From: Alishewanella metallidurans
GTDB taxonomy: Bacteria > Pseudomonadota > Gammaproteobacteria > Enterobacterales > Alteromonadaceae
Length of the DNA stretch: 64,000 nucleotides
Direction: 5' to 3'
Assembly (NCBI RefSeq): GCF_036983985.1
Contig: NZ_JALAHQ010000005.1
Span: forward strand, 93,144 to 157,143
Under the pieces are notes generated by a model, which had not been told where the DNA came from, made no database searches, and saw only the letters and a list, made by a program, of their open reading frames with translations. The position numbers and the translations under genes were made by a program. Below are positions 15,960 through 25,233 of this stretch, in pieces (position 1 is the stretch's first letter; each line of letters opens with the position of its first letter).

Positions 15960-18251
15960 ATGATGATAAAGCAGAAAATTAAACTACGCTGCCTGTTACA
16001 GCGCCCTTGGATAGGCGGTGTACTGTATTTGTTGTTTGGTTTACTGTGGATCACAACCAGTGATCAACTATTAAGCTGGTTAGTAACTGACACCGCGCTA
16101 CTAACTAGGTATCAAAGCTATAAAGGCTATTTCTATGTTGGGCTAACCGCTTGGTTGGCTTGGTATCTGCTAAAGCAAAAGCAATATTTTGCGCATTCTT
16201 TAGATAAATCAGAACGTATTTTTGTGGAAACATTTTCGCATGCGGCTGTTGGTATTGCGCACCTTTCGTTAGATGGTCGGTTTTTACGTGTTAACAAAAT
16301 GCTGTGTCAGATGCTAGGTTATAGCGAAGCAGAGCTAACGCAGCTAAGTTTTGCGCAAATAACTTTTCCTGCCGATCTTGCCGATAACCTGCCGATGATC
16401 CAAAAATTAAAAAGTGGTGAAATTAATCATTACGAAATAGAAAAACGTTATGTGCGCAAAGACCAAAGCATTCTCTGGGCGCGATTATCTGTTGCGATGA
16501 TTAAATCATCGGTAACTAGCTATTTCGTTGCAGTTATTCATGACATTAGCGCACAAAAGCAGGTATTGCAGCAGCTAGAGCAAAGTGAGCTTAGATTTAG
16601 AACCTTATTAGATAATACGCCACAAATTGCGGTGCAAGGTTATCATGCCGATGGCTCAACCTTTTATTGGAACAAGGCCAGTGAGCTTACTTACGGGTAT
16701 AGTAAAGAAGAAGCCTTAGGCAGTAATTTACTCGATCTTATTATTCCCTCTTATATGCAGCAGCATGTAGCTGATGCCATGTTAGAAATGGCGACTAGCG
16801 GAATTGCCGTGCCATCAGAAGAATTAGTACTACGGCGTAAAGATGGGTCGTTAGTACCGGTTTTTTCCGGCCATGCGGTAGTTAAATTACCGGGGTTGGA
16901 GCCTCAGGTTTTTTGTATCGATGTCGATCTTACTGAAAGTAAAAAGCAGGCAGCAGCGCTAGCGTTTTTATCTGATTTTGATGCTGTCACACAACTGCCT
17001 AACCGCCAGCATTTTAGCCAGCGTGTTACTGAAGCAATCGTCAGCACAAAGCAACAAGGTGGGCAGTGCGCAGTGCTGCTAATGGACTTAGATAACTTTA
17101 AAGATATTAATGATAGTTTTGGCCACAGCGCCGGCGATCAGCTATTAATGCAAGTAAGCCAGCGGTTGCAGCGGTGTTGCACAACACAACATGTGCTGGC
17201 GCGTCTAGGTGGCGACGAGTTTGGTGTTTTAGTGCAATTTGTTCAGTCGGTAAACGACGTTACTGAGTTTGCTGAGCTGTTAATGCAGCAATTACAACAA
17301 CCTTGCCACTTAGCGAATGGTAACGAAGTGATTACTGCACTGTCAGTCGGTATTGCGTTATACCCAAGCCATGCCAATAGTGCTGAAGACTTAATTCGCG
17401 CAGCAGACGCGGCGATGTATAAAGTGAAAAGTGAAGGACGAAACCATATAGCCTTGTATAGCGATGAGCTAACCGCACAAGCTAAGCAGCGAGTATTGCT
17501 AGAAACGCGACTGCGTAATGCGCTAAAACAGGACAAGTTGCAGTGCTATTATCAACCACAAATTGATATTGCTAGCGGAAAAATAATGGGTGCGGAAGTA
17601 TTGCTGCGTTGGCACGATGCTGAGCTTGGCCATATTCCACCTAGTGTGTTTATACCTTTAGCCGAGTCTTGTGGCCTAATTCATCATGTTGGCAGCTGGG
17701 TATTGCAGCAAAGTTGTCGGCAGTTAAAAACTTGGCTAGATCAAGGCATCGCGCCATTTAGTTTGGCAATAAACGTTTCTGCGCATCAGTTTAATAAAGA
17801 TCAGCTACTTGGCCTGCTAGAGCAAGTGCTAATAGATACCGCCGTGCCCGCTCATTTAATAGAGCTAGAAGTAACCGAAAGCGCGCTAATGATTAATGAA
17901 GAGCGGGTGATTGCCATTATGCAGCAGATTAAAGCGATGGGCATTAGGCTGGCGATAGATGATTTTGGTACGGGTTACTCGTCATTGTCCTATCTAAAAC
18001 GTTTACCGCTGGATGCACTGAAAATAGACCGACGCTTTATAGAACATATTCCGCAGGCCCATGACGATAAACAAATTACCAGTGCCATTATTGCGCTGGC
18101 GCATAATATGAATTTAAAAGTGCTGGCCGAAGGTGTCGAAACTGCAGAGCAGTTAGCGTTTTTGACCCAGCAAGGGTGTGATTACTATCAGGGTTATTAC
18201 TTTAGCAAACCCATACCCGCTAACGAGTTTGTTGCGTTGCTTCAGCGCTAA
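15960..18251 (+). CDS. Membrane PAS-PAS-GGDEF-EAL cyclic-di-GMP enzyme
   Basis: A 763-residue protein with two N-terminal transmembrane helices (about 17-45 and 58-75), two PAS domains (about 85-205 and 210-325), GGDEF (about 335-495) and EAL (about 510-755). The GGDEF core is intact (RLGGDEF) but lacks an RxxD inhibitory site. The EAL motif reads EVL (GAEVLLRWH), a known active variant. The other catalytic motifs are present: NVSAHQF, LEVTES, DDFGTGYSSL, KIDRRF, AEGVET and QGYYFSKP. Net phosphodiesterase activity is likely. Start choice: ATG 15960 is followed directly by another ATG. It ends one base before sbcC on the opposite strand. Confidence 0.92.
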   Translation: MMIKQKIKLRCLLQRPWIGGVLYLLFGLLWITTSDQLLSWLVTDTALLTRYQSYKGYFYVGLTAWLAWYLLKQKQYFAHSLDKSERIFVETFSHAAVGIAHLSLDGRFLRVNKMLCQMLGYSEAELTQLSFAQITFPADLADNLPMIQKLKSGEINHYEIEKRYVRKDQSILWARLSVAMIKSSVTSYFVAVIHDISAQKQVLQQLEQSELRFRTLLDNTPQIAVQGYHADGSTFYWNKASELTYGYSKEEALGSNLLDLIIPSYMQQHVADAMLEMATSGIAVPSEELVLRRKDGSLVPVFSGHAVVKLPGLEPQVFCIDVDLTESKKQAAALAFLSDFDAVTQLPNRQHFSQRVTEAIVSTKQQGGQCAVLLMDLDNFKDINDSFGHSAGDQLLMQVSQRLQRCCTTQHVLARLGGDEFGVLVQFVQSVNDVTEFAELLMQQLQQPCHLANGNEVITALSVGIALYPSHANSAEDLIRAADAAMYKVKSEGRNHIALYSDELTAQAKQRVLLETRLRNALKQDKLQCYYQPQIDIASGKIMGAEVLLRWHDAELGHIPPSVFIPLAESCGLIHHVGSWVLQQSCRQLKTWLDQGIAPFSLAINVSAHQFNKDQLLGLLEQVLIDTAVPAHLIELEVTESALMINEERVIAIMQQIKAMGIRLAIDDFGTGYSSLSYLKRLPLDALKIDRRFIEHIPQAHDDKQITSAIIALAHNMNLKVLAEGVETAEQLAFLTQQGCDYYQGYYFSKPIPANEFVALLQR

Positions 18252-18252
18252 C

Positions 18253-21234
18253 TTAGCTGCTTATTTTAATTTGGCTATAGCCTAGGCCTTGCTGTTTTTC
18301 GACCTTTATTTGCACACTAATGCGCTGTTTTAGTGCGTCAACGTGGCTAATAATACCGATCATTTTACCGGTTGCATTAAGGTTATCTAACGCACTTAGT
18401 GCACTGTCTAGGGTATCCGCATCTAGGGTGCCAAAGCCTTCATCGAGAAATAGCGAATCAATACGGGTTTTACTGCTAACTAAATCTGATAGTGCCAGCG
18501 CTAACGCTAAGCTAACTAAAAAACTTTCGCCGCCCGATAAGGTTTTGGTATCACGTGCACTATCAGCTTGCCAAGTATCTAACACTACTAGCTCTAATTC
18601 GGCCGTTGCATGGCGCGCCAGCTGATAACGATTGTGCAAAATAGCCAGTTGTCGGTTGGCTAAAACGATAAGCTGTTGTAGGGTTAAGCTTTGAGCAAAG
18701 CGGCGGTATCGTGCGCCATCAGCAGAGCCAATTAAGCTATTGAGACGCTGCCACTGTTCGTACTGTATTTGTTGCTGGGCAATATTTTGCAATAACTGCT
18801 GCTGGCTGTTCCGCCGCGCGGTATCGCTTTCTAACTGTTGTTGTAGTTGACCTTGTTCTGCACTGAGCTGCTGGATCAGTGTGTCGTGCTGTTGCACACT
18901 ATGGTTAAGTTCATCTAACGACAAGCTGCTTAATTGCTGCTCGGCGAGTTGCTGATAACGCTGTTGCCAGTCACTAAACGAGCGTTTAGCCGCAATCTCA
19001 GCTTGTTGCAAGCGCTGCTGCAGTTGTTGTAGTGCCTGTAGTTCGTCGGGATTTAATAACGCATTTTTAAATGCGGTTTCATCACTAAATACGCTGTTAG
19101 CCAAAGCTTGTTGCCAATGTTGTGTGGCAAGCATTGCTGCGGCGTCTAGTTGCTGCTGTTGTTGCTGCAACATTTGCAGTTGGCCTTGGCCCTGCTGTAT
19201 TTGCTGCTGTAAGCGTTGTAATTCGGTATTAAGGCGAGAAAACTCCGCCCGGGTTTGCGTTGCCGGCTCGGCCTGCTGCATGGCTTGCCACTGCTGGTGC
19301 CAACTTTGCTGCAACTGCGCCAGCTCGTTATGTTGTTCTTGTAAGCGCGGTAACTGTTGTAGCAATAATTGCTGTTGGTGCTGATTTTGTACCTGCTGCT
19401 GTTCTAGTTGCTGTTGCTGCTCTTTATATAGCTGTAACTGCATTTGCCATTGTTCGAGTTGCGTCAGCGTTTGCGATGTGCACAGGCTTTCGTCTGCTAA
19501 TGCTGTTAGCGCGATATCAATGTCAGATACCTTGTCCTGCTGTAACTGCTGTTGAATGGTATCGTTAAGCTCGGCTAATTGTTGCTGTTGCTGTGTTAGT
19601 TGTTGTTGTAACTGCTGTTGTTCTGCTTCTAGCGCGGCTTGTTTTTTACTTAAGGTTTCACCGTCTTGTTGGGTAAGTTGCAGCTCGGCCTCTTTGCTTT
19701 GCAGCTGCTGTTCTGCGGCTAAACTATTTACCTGATTATAGTGCTCAATAGCCGGGTGTTCGGTTGCACCGCACAGCGGGCATGGCTGCTCTGGTTGTAA
19801 ACGCGAGCGGTGTTCGGACAGCTGCATGATCAGCAGCTGCTGCTGTAACAGCTGCTTTTTATCGGCAATGTGCTCTTGCAGCATTTTATAGCGTTGGCGC
19901 AGGGTCAGCAGTTGCTTAGCTAAAGGCGCAAGCGCTAATTCGGTTTGCTGCAGCTGCTGCTGTAAATGGGTTTGATTAAGTAGCCAGCGTTGTTGTTGCT
20001 GTAACTGCTGTTTAAGTTGCTGTAGCCGGTGTTGTTTATCTCGCTGTTGCTGTTGCTGTTGGCGTAATTGGTTTAGATTGGTGTTTTGCAATTGAGCCGA
20101 AAGCTGTTGTATCTGTGGGTGCAGAGCCTCGTGTTGTTGGGTTAACGTTTGATGTTGCCGCGTTAGCTGTTGTTGCTGTTGTTGTAATTGTTGTATTTGC
20201 GCTGCAAAGTGCTGCTGTTGTTGACTAAGGCTTTGTGCGCCGTGCCATAACACACTAGCTTGTTGCTGCGCTGCAACATGCAGTTGTTGTTTCAGCGCAA
20301 CTTGCTGTTGTTGGCTTTGTTGTTGTTGGCCAATAGCCTGTTGTAATGCACTGTATAGCGGCGCCAGTTGGCTGGCAGGCTGCCAGGCTGATAATCGCGC
20401 TAACTCAGTGTGTTGTGCACTAATAGCATTAACTGCCCGTGCCACTTCTTGTTCAGTTTGTTGTAGCTCTTGTTGCGCCTTATCTAGTTGTTGGCGCCAG
20501 TTTTGTGTGTGTCGCTGCTTAACTAATATCTGTTGCTGTGCGGTTAAGTCGAGCTTTTTTGCTACCAAAGCGGCGTTTAACTGCTGTTGTTGTTCTTCGC
20601 TTAATAACTCTACTGCGCCAGCTCTAGCTTGAAGTAGTTCCAGCTGGTTTTTCTGCTCACGACAATCAATAAATACTTGCTCAGAAATACGACCGTAGAT
20701 GTCGGTACCCGTTAGCTCTTCTAGTAGCTCGGCTCGCTCGTTGGCGTCGGCATTTAAAAATGCGGCAAAGCCACCTTGTGCCAGTAGCATTGACTTAGTA
20801 AAACGGCCAAAGTCTAAGCCGGTAATGTCGGCGACTAGGCGTAATTTATCGCTAGTTTTTTCAGCCAGTATAGTGCCATCTAGTTTTGCCAGTTCAGTTT
20901 TAGCCGCTTGCAAGTTGCCATCACTTTGCCCACGGGCCTTGCGTTGGCTCCAAAATGCCCGATAACCCACACCTGCAACTTCAAACTCGACCTCGGCTAG
21001 GCATTCGCTGGTATTACGTGTCATTAACTCATTGCTGGTTGGTGACGTTTTTAGCCGAGGTGTTTGATGATAGAGCGCTAGGCAAATAGCGTCTAAAATT
21101 GTGGTTTTTCCGGCGCCGGTTGGGCCCGTAATGGCGAAAATGTTAGTTTGATTAAACGGTGGCTGGCGAAAATCAATAAGCCATTCACCGCGTAATGAAT
21201 TTAGGTTTTGCAGCCGTACGGATAAAATTTTCAT
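18253..21234 (-). CDS. sbcC: Nuclease SbcCD subunit C (Rad50-like ATPase)
   Basis: This 993-residue SMC-like ATPase has Walker A GPTGAGKTT near residue 40, a zinc hook CPLCG at residues 485-489 (almost exactly mid-protein), signature TLSGGESFLVSLALALALSD and Walker B SLFLDEGFGTLD at the end. The two long coiled-coil arms are extraordinarily glutamine-rich, with runs up to six Q. With SbcD it cleaves hairpins and protein-blocked DNA ends. Its ATG overlaps the sbcD stop by four bases, so the pair is translationally coupled. A shared product with the GGDEF-EAL gene at its 3' side is not implied. Confidence 0.95.
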   Translation of the reverse strand: MKILSVRLQNLNSLRGEWLIDFRQPPFNQTNIFAITGPTGAGKTTILDAICLALYHQTPRLKTSPTSNELMTRNTSECLAEVEFEVAGVGYRAFWSQRKARGQSDGNLQAAKTELAKLDGTILAEKTSDKLRLVADITGLDFGRFTKSMLLAQGGFAAFLNADANERAELLEELTGTDIYGRISEQVFIDCREQKNQLELLQARAGAVELLSEEQQQQLNAALVAKKLDLTAQQQILVKQRHTQNWRQQLDKAQQELQQTEQEVARAVNAISAQHTELARLSAWQPASQLAPLYSALQQAIGQQQQSQQQQVALKQQLHVAAQQQASVLWHGAQSLSQQQQHFAAQIQQLQQQQQQLTRQHQTLTQQHEALHPQIQQLSAQLQNTNLNQLRQQQQQQRDKQHRLQQLKQQLQQQQRWLLNQTHLQQQLQQTELALAPLAKQLLTLRQRYKMLQEHIADKKQLLQQQLLIMQLSEHRSRLQPEQPCPLCGATEHPAIEHYNQVNSLAAEQQLQSKEAELQLTQQDGETLSKKQAALEAEQQQLQQQLTQQQQQLAELNDTIQQQLQQDKVSDIDIALTALADESLCTSQTLTQLEQWQMQLQLYKEQQQQLEQQQVQNQHQQQLLLQQLPRLQEQHNELAQLQQSWHQQWQAMQQAEPATQTRAEFSRLNTELQRLQQQIQQGQGQLQMLQQQQQQLDAAAMLATQHWQQALANSVFSDETAFKNALLNPDELQALQQLQQRLQQAEIAAKRSFSDWQQRYQQLAEQQLSSLSLDELNHSVQQHDTLIQQLSAEQGQLQQQLESDTARRNSQQQLLQNIAQQQIQYEQWQRLNSLIGSADGARYRRFAQSLTLQQLIVLANRQLAILHNRYQLARHATAELELVVLDTWQADSARDTKTLSGGESFLVSLALALALSDLVSSKTRIDSLFLDEGFGTLDADTLDSALSALDNLNATGKMIGIISHVDALKQRISVQIKVEKQQGLGYSQIKISS

Positions 21235-22448
21235 GGTGTTTCCTGCACTTTTGCCAGTACCTGAGCATGTAAATTCGTCAGTTGCTGCTGTTGCTGATCA
21301 GTAAGGCTTTCGCTGCTTAGGCGGGCTTGCCATACTTGGCTTGGCGTTAGTTCGGCTAAGCTGGCTTGGGCATCGTCAATTAAGCCGCCAAGTTGTTCAT
21401 TGCGCTGGCGGCGTAAACGTAATAGTTCAACTGCTAAACCCTCTAACTCGGCTTCTACTCTTTGCTGCAAATCAGTTAAGTAGGCGTCAGTTTCTGTGAT
21501 CACTAACTCTAGCCACAGTACTTTATTTTTCTCAAGTGAGTTAAGTACTTGCTGCACTTTAGGCTTGATGCTATCAAGCGGGGTTTTAATACTAATTAAG
21601 GGTTGAAAACAGGGTATGGCTAAACTCGATACAGTTTTGTTATTACTGCTAAATTCAATTAGCCAGGCTTGTTTTTGCTGGTTAGCCTCGTCAAAACTAA
21701 GCGCAATTGGCGAGCCACTATAGCGGATATCAGTATTGGCTTTGATCTGCTGACTTTGATGAATATGGCCCAAGGCAATATAGTCGGCGGGTGGAAATGC
21801 ATCTGCGGGGAAAGCTTCAAGTGAGCCAATATAAATATCTCGTACTGATTCAGACTGCGTTACGCCCAAGGTGGTTAGATGGCCGGTCATAACTATAGGC
21901 AGCTGTAGCTGATGTTGGCTGTTATAGCGCTGGGCTAAAGCGAATAGTTGTTGATAATGCTGTGCTATCGCCTGCTGTAAGCTGCTCTGTTTTTCTGTTG
22001 CGCTTTGCCCTGCTTGGCTTTGCAGTAAGTCACGGGCGCGTAAAAAAGGTACGGCACACAATAAGGCTGCCGGTTGCTGTTGCTTATTATGTAGTACCAG
22101 TAATTGCTGATTAAGTTCTGAGCTGCTGCTGGCAAATACGTGGGTATTTAGGTGTTGTAGCAGGGTTCTACTTTCATTTAGTACCGCACTGGCATCGTGG
22201 TTGCCACCTAAGATAATGAGTTGGCACTGACAGCTTTGTAATTCGACAATAAATTGATTATATAGCGCGCGAGCGTAACTAGGCGGGGTTGCGGTATCAA
22301 AAATATCACCGGCAACAATAATCACATCAATATTCTCTGCTTTTACCTGTGTAACTAACCAATGTAAAAAAGCGTGATGTTCGTCGGCTCGGCTGCGACC
22401 AATAAAATGCTGGCCTAGGTGCCAGTCGGAGGTATGTAAAATGCGCAT
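21231..22448 (-). CDS. sbcD: Nuclease SbcCD subunit D (Mre11-like)
   Basis: A calcineurin-like phosphoesterase of 405 residues. Visible metal-binding motifs are HTSDWHLGQ (residues 4-12), VAGDIFD, GGNHDA, MTGHL and LGHIHQ. It is the manganese-dependent nuclease partner of SbcC. An in-frame ATG at 22508 would add 20 hydrophobic residues. I reject it because that stretch overlaps a terminator of the upstream BON gene and because E. coli SbcD also begins MRILHTSDWHLGQ. The ribosome site before 22448 is weak. Confidence 0.94.
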   Translation of the reverse strand: MRILHTSDWHLGQHFIGRSRADEHHAFLHWLVTQVKAENIDVIIVAGDIFDTATPPSYARALYNQFIVELQSCQCQLIILGGNHDASAVLNESRTLLQHLNTHVFASSSSELNQQLLVLHNKQQQPAALLCAVPFLRARDLLQSQAGQSATEKQSSLQQAIAQHYQQLFALAQRYNSQHQLQLPIVMTGHLTTLGVTQSESVRDIYIGSLEAFPADAFPPADYIALGHIHQSQQIKANTDIRYSGSPIALSFDEANQQKQAWLIEFSSNNKTVSSLAIPCFQPLISIKTPLDSIKPKVQQVLNSLEKNKVLWLELVITETDAYLTDLQQRVEAELEGLAVELLRLRRQRNEQLGGLIDDAQASLAELTPSQVWQARLSSESLTDQQQQQLTNLHAQVLAKVQETP

Positions 22449-22504
22449 AAAGAAAATAGCCACGAAAAATAATGGCAAAAGCATACCGGATAGTGTGACA
22501 GACA

Positions 22505-22539
22505 GCAAAAAGCCGATCTGGCTTAAACACAGATCGGCT
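22505..22539 (-). terminator. Terminator of the BON-domain gene
   Basis: AGCCGATCTG and CAGATCGGCT form a perfect ten-pair stem (22511-22520 with 22530-22539). On the minus strand TTTTT follows. It separates the BON gene from sbcD. Confidence 0.9.
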
Positions 22540-22557
22540 ATTAAAACGTAACCGCTA

Positions 22558-23097
22558 TTATTTGATAACGTCTAACTTATTCACCACGCGGCTAACGTCG
22601 TGTGTGTTCTTAGCAATAGCGACAGCTAAATCACGCTCAGCGTCAGAGTCTACTTCGCCCTTAAGCGTTACTACGCCATCTTTAGCATCAACGTCAATTG
22701 ACGTGCCGCTTACTTCAGACTCAAATAATAAGCGTGTTTTAACTACAGTCGCTATTTTTGCGTCTTTAAAAGCGCTACCGCTGCTATCTTTATCTGCTGC
22801 GTTAGCATTCATAACGGTGAGTTTATTGTCTACACGGCTAACGCCATCTAAATTCTCAATCAGTTCTTCAGCTAAAGCTTTATCTACTTTACTTTCTACT
22901 GAACCGGTAAGCGTTACTACGCCATCTTTAACATCAGTATTAATTTTAAACGAATTTAAGTTGCCATTTAACAACAGAGTGGTTTCCGCTTTGCCATCAA
23001 TCCATGCATCTTTGGTTGTGTCTTTCCAATCATTGGCTGCTACTGCGGTAGTTGTTAATGCTAGGGTAACCATCATTGCTAAAGTTGTATGTTTCAT
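22558..23097 (-). CDS. Periplasmic double BON-domain protein (OsmY-like)
   Basis: 179 residues with a signal peptide (MKHTTLAMMVTLALTTTAVA) and two BON domains (about 42-95 and 112-178). Each has the repeated pattern KDGVVTLTGSV / KDGVVTLKGEV and ends in VSRVDNKL / VSRVVNKL. OsmY-type proteins act in the periplasm as osmotic-stress proteins or chaperones for outer-membrane and autotransporter substrates. AGGAG precedes the ATG and the gene has its own terminator. It lies next to the DUF1328 gene, another small envelope-stress type. Confidence 0.88.
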   Translation of the reverse strand: MKHTTLAMMVTLALTTTAVAANDWKDTTKDAWIDGKAETTLLLNGNLNSFKINTDVKDGVVTLTGSVESKVDKALAEELIENLDGVSRVDNKLTVMNANAADKDSSGSAFKDAKIATVVKTRLLFESEVSGTSIDVDAKDGVVTLKGEVDSDAERDLAVAIAKNTHDVSRVVNKLDVIK

Positions 23098-23305
23098 GGT
23101 GTTGCTCCTATTTTATATGACGCTTTAGCTAATGCCAGTTTAGTGCCAATGTGTAAGTTATTGTTTAATATCTAATTATTTATTTTTGTTCATTTTTTGT
23201 TAATTTTTGGCTTGTAGTTTTTTCTTATTGATCGGTAAAACTTTCCGTATAAGTAAAAGTGGCTGATAGCGCGCTGGTGGTTTTGCAACTAAGTGCCTAA
23301 ATAGC

Positions 23306-23346
23306 AAAAAACCACCGAGCACTATTTCAAGTATTCGGTGGTTTTT
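23306..23346 (-). terminator. Terminator of the DUF1328 gene (bidirectional)
   Basis: AAAAACCACCGA and TCGGTGGTTTTT form a 12-pair stem around a 17-base loop, with T tracts on either strand. The remaining 200 bases up to the BON gene start hold its promoter region, and nothing else stands out there. Confidence 0.75.
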
Positions 23347-23390
23347 AGTAATAACAGCTACAGCCTATAAGTTAAGCTGCGCTATTGATA

Positions 23391-23567
23391 TTAAAGCCTA
23401 GGTGCTTTACCTCTTAATGCATTCATTAGTAGTGAAACCACTAATAAAATAATAAAGATAAAGAAGATTATTTTAGCGATACCAGCCGCCGCTCCGGCGA
23501 TACCACCAAAACCTAATACCCCAGCGATAAGTGCAACAATTAAGAATGTTAATGCCCAGCTCAACAT
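23391..23567 (-). CDS. DUF1328 small membrane protein (YtjA-like)
   Basis: A 58-residue protein made of two transmembrane helices: MLSWALTFLIVALIAGVLG and, after GGIAGAAAGIAK, IIFFIFIILLVVSLLM. This is the DUF1328/YtjA family, glycine-rich and of unknown function, often stress-induced. The ATG at 23567 has AAGGAG seven bases upstream. A longer reading from 23594 lies before that site and is rejected. Confidence 0.85.
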   Translation of the reverse strand: MLSWALTFLIVALIAGVLGFGGIAGAAAGIAKIIFFIFIILLVVSLLMNALRGKAPRL

Positions 23568-23721
23568 AGTTTGCTCCTTGGTGCGTTTAAGCACAAATGT
23601 ATAAATGACAAAGTAATAACTGCCAGATGTATGCCAAAGATAAAGTTGTAGTAAGGCTATGATTTTGTTTTGTTTATTTCTTTGCGTTTTTATTTTTAAA
23701 AAAGCAGTGCGCTAAAGATAA

Positions 23722-23748
23722 GAAAAAGTTACCGGTATGCCGGTAACT
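23722..23748 (-). terminator. Terminator of hslR-hslO
   Basis: AGTTACCGG and CCGGTAACT form a perfect nine-pair stem with a four-base loop. On the minus strand TTTTTC follows, 42 bases beyond the hslO stop. Confidence 0.85.
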
Positions 23749-23789
23749 GTTTCATAGCTAGACGAGAGGTAATTAAGTGCAAGTAAGGC

Positions 23790-24638
23790 TTAAAGCTGCT
23801 GCAGTAGCGTTGATAAATCGTCGGTATCAAAGTGATAGATTTTATTACAATATTCACAGCTAATGTCGAGCTTACCTTCTAAAATGTGCTCGTTAATTAC
23901 CTCTGCACCTAAACTAATTATTGCTGAGCTACACTTTTCTTTGCTGCAACCACAAACAAAGCTAACGGGTTGGGCTGGAAACAACTCAACTTCTTCTTGA
24001 TGAAATAACCGATATAACAGCTGCTCTATATCGAGGTTGAACATTTCATCGTGTGTTAGAGTGTTACTTAACATCACTAAATCATCAAAGTCTGTTTTAG
24101 CTTTTTGCTGGTCTACTGGTAATACTTGCAACATAAAGCCGGCGGCACGACAGTGCTGTGCTTGTATATCGGTATATAGGTATAACCGTGTAGGCAATTG
24201 CTCTGATTGAGCAAAATAGGCCTCTAACGTGCTGGCTAGGCTATCGCCGCTAAGCGGAATAATGCCTTGATAGCGCTCACCTTGCTTGGGCGTAATAGTT
24301 ACTACCATATAGCCTTCGCCAATTAACTGGCGAAAACTATCACCAGTTATATCGGCCTGCATGCGAACGACACCGCGAAACTGCTGCTGCTCGGTGCCGT
24401 TTACGGCGGCAAAACGCACCGGCCCATCGCCTTGAACCTGCACGGCTATATCGCCTTCAAACTTAAGCGTTGCCGTAAGTAAGCTGGTTGCGGCCACTAG
24501 CTCTGCTAATAACTGCTTTACCGGCATCGGATATTCATGGCTAAGTAACATTTGGTCTAGGCTAGTTGATAGCTGGACAAGCTCGCCGCGTACGTTTCTG
24601 TTTTGAAATATAAATCGATATAAGTTATCTAAATTCAT
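23790..24638 (-). CDS. hslO: Redox-regulated chaperone Hsp33
   Basis: 282 residues with the Hsp33 N-terminal core (IFQNRNVRGELVQLS; GVVRMQADITG) and the C-terminal zinc switch CGCSKEKC plus CEYC (C-X-C and C-X2-C). In the family, oxidation of these four cysteines by peroxide or bleach releases zinc and activates holdase activity. AGAGAG precedes the ATG. It lies nine bases after hslR, the same pairing as in E. coli. Confidence 0.95.
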   Translation of the reverse strand: MNLDNLYRFIFQNRNVRGELVQLSTSLDQMLLSHEYPMPVKQLLAELVAATSLLTATLKFEGDIAVQVQGDGPVRFAAVNGTEQQQFRGVVRMQADITGDSFRQLIGEGYMVVTITPKQGERYQGIIPLSGDSLASTLEAYFAQSEQLPTRLYLYTDIQAQHCRAAGFMLQVLPVDQQKAKTDFDDLVMLSNTLTHDEMFNLDIEQLLYRLFHQEEVELFPAQPVSFVCGCSKEKCSSAIISLGAEVINEHILEGKLDISCEYCNKIYHFDTDDLSTLLQQL

Positions 24639-24647
24639 GCTGCTCTC

Positions 24648-25061
24648 TTACTGCTGCGATTTTAACAAAAGTAGCTTACGGCGCTCCTTTTTGTCTGGTT
24701 TAGTATCCGGGTGTGGGGCAAACAGGCTGTTAGTTTTTCTTAACTCTGCCCGTTTTTCCCGCTGCGCTAGGCTGTCGGCCGTTTCTTCGTACAGTGCTTG
24801 CGCTAAAGGCGCGGCTAAACGTTTCTCTGACAAGCCTAACACAAGAACAATTTTTTCATCTGTACCCTGCGTTAGCCGAACCGTTGCACCAAGCTCCACG
24901 GTTTTACTAGCTTTGCAGCGTTGGCCATTATAATGTACTTTACCGCCCTCTATCATCTGTTTTGCCAGACCGCGGGTTTTATAGAACCGACATGCCCATA
25001 GCCACTTGTCTAAACGTAGGGCGATATTTTCAGGCTGGGTTAAGGCTGGTATTGATGGCAT
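24648..25061 (-). CDS. hslR: Ribosome-associated heat shock protein Hsp15
   Basis: 137 residues with an S4 RNA-binding domain at about 12-70 (LRLDKWLWACRFYKTRGLAKQMIEGGKVHYNGQ is the diagnostic stretch, quoted here only by its ends: LRLDKWLW...VHYNGQ). The C-terminal tail is basic. Hsp15 binds 50S subunits that carry stranded nascent chains and helps recycle them. It is first gene of a two-gene heat-shock operon with hslO and is divergent from gspC. The ribosome site is weak. Confidence 0.93.
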   Translation of the reverse strand: MPSIPALTQPENIALRLDKWLWACRFYKTRGLAKQMIEGGKVHYNGQRCKASKTVELGATVRLTQGTDEKIVLVLGLSEKRLAAPLAQALYEETADSLAQREKRAELRKTNSLFAPHPDTKPDKKERRKLLLLKSQQ

Positions 25062-25233
25062 AAATTATAGCTGCAATTGTCGAACTAAAAGCGACATTAT
25101 AGTGCCAAAATCGGGGAAATTACGGCTTTTATGAAAATAAATGTGGTTAATACCTTGTAAATTTCATTGCTGAGCTTGTTGCTTGCGCGACAACTGGGTA
25201 AGATAATTTTCTCTTTAAAAGTAGAAGTGTGTA

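Noticed and set aside
19124..19384. Cysteine-rich reading frame on the plus strand inside sbcC
   Set aside because: It is the antisense reading of the glutamine-codon runs of sbcC, where CTG/TTG-type reverse codons shift to TGC/TGT. The zinc hook, signature and Walker motifs show sbcC is the real gene.
18900..20640. Dense TTG/CTG repeats, suspected triplet microsatellite or CRISPR-like array
   Set aside because: The repeats are irregular, have no constant unit or spacer, and encode the coiled coil of SbcC in frame with mixed codons.
22449..22508. N-terminal hydrophobic extension of SbcD resembling a signal peptide
   Set aside because: The extension is encoded within the terminator region of the BON gene; homology begins at MRILHTSDWHLGQ and a cytoplasmic nuclease needs no signal.
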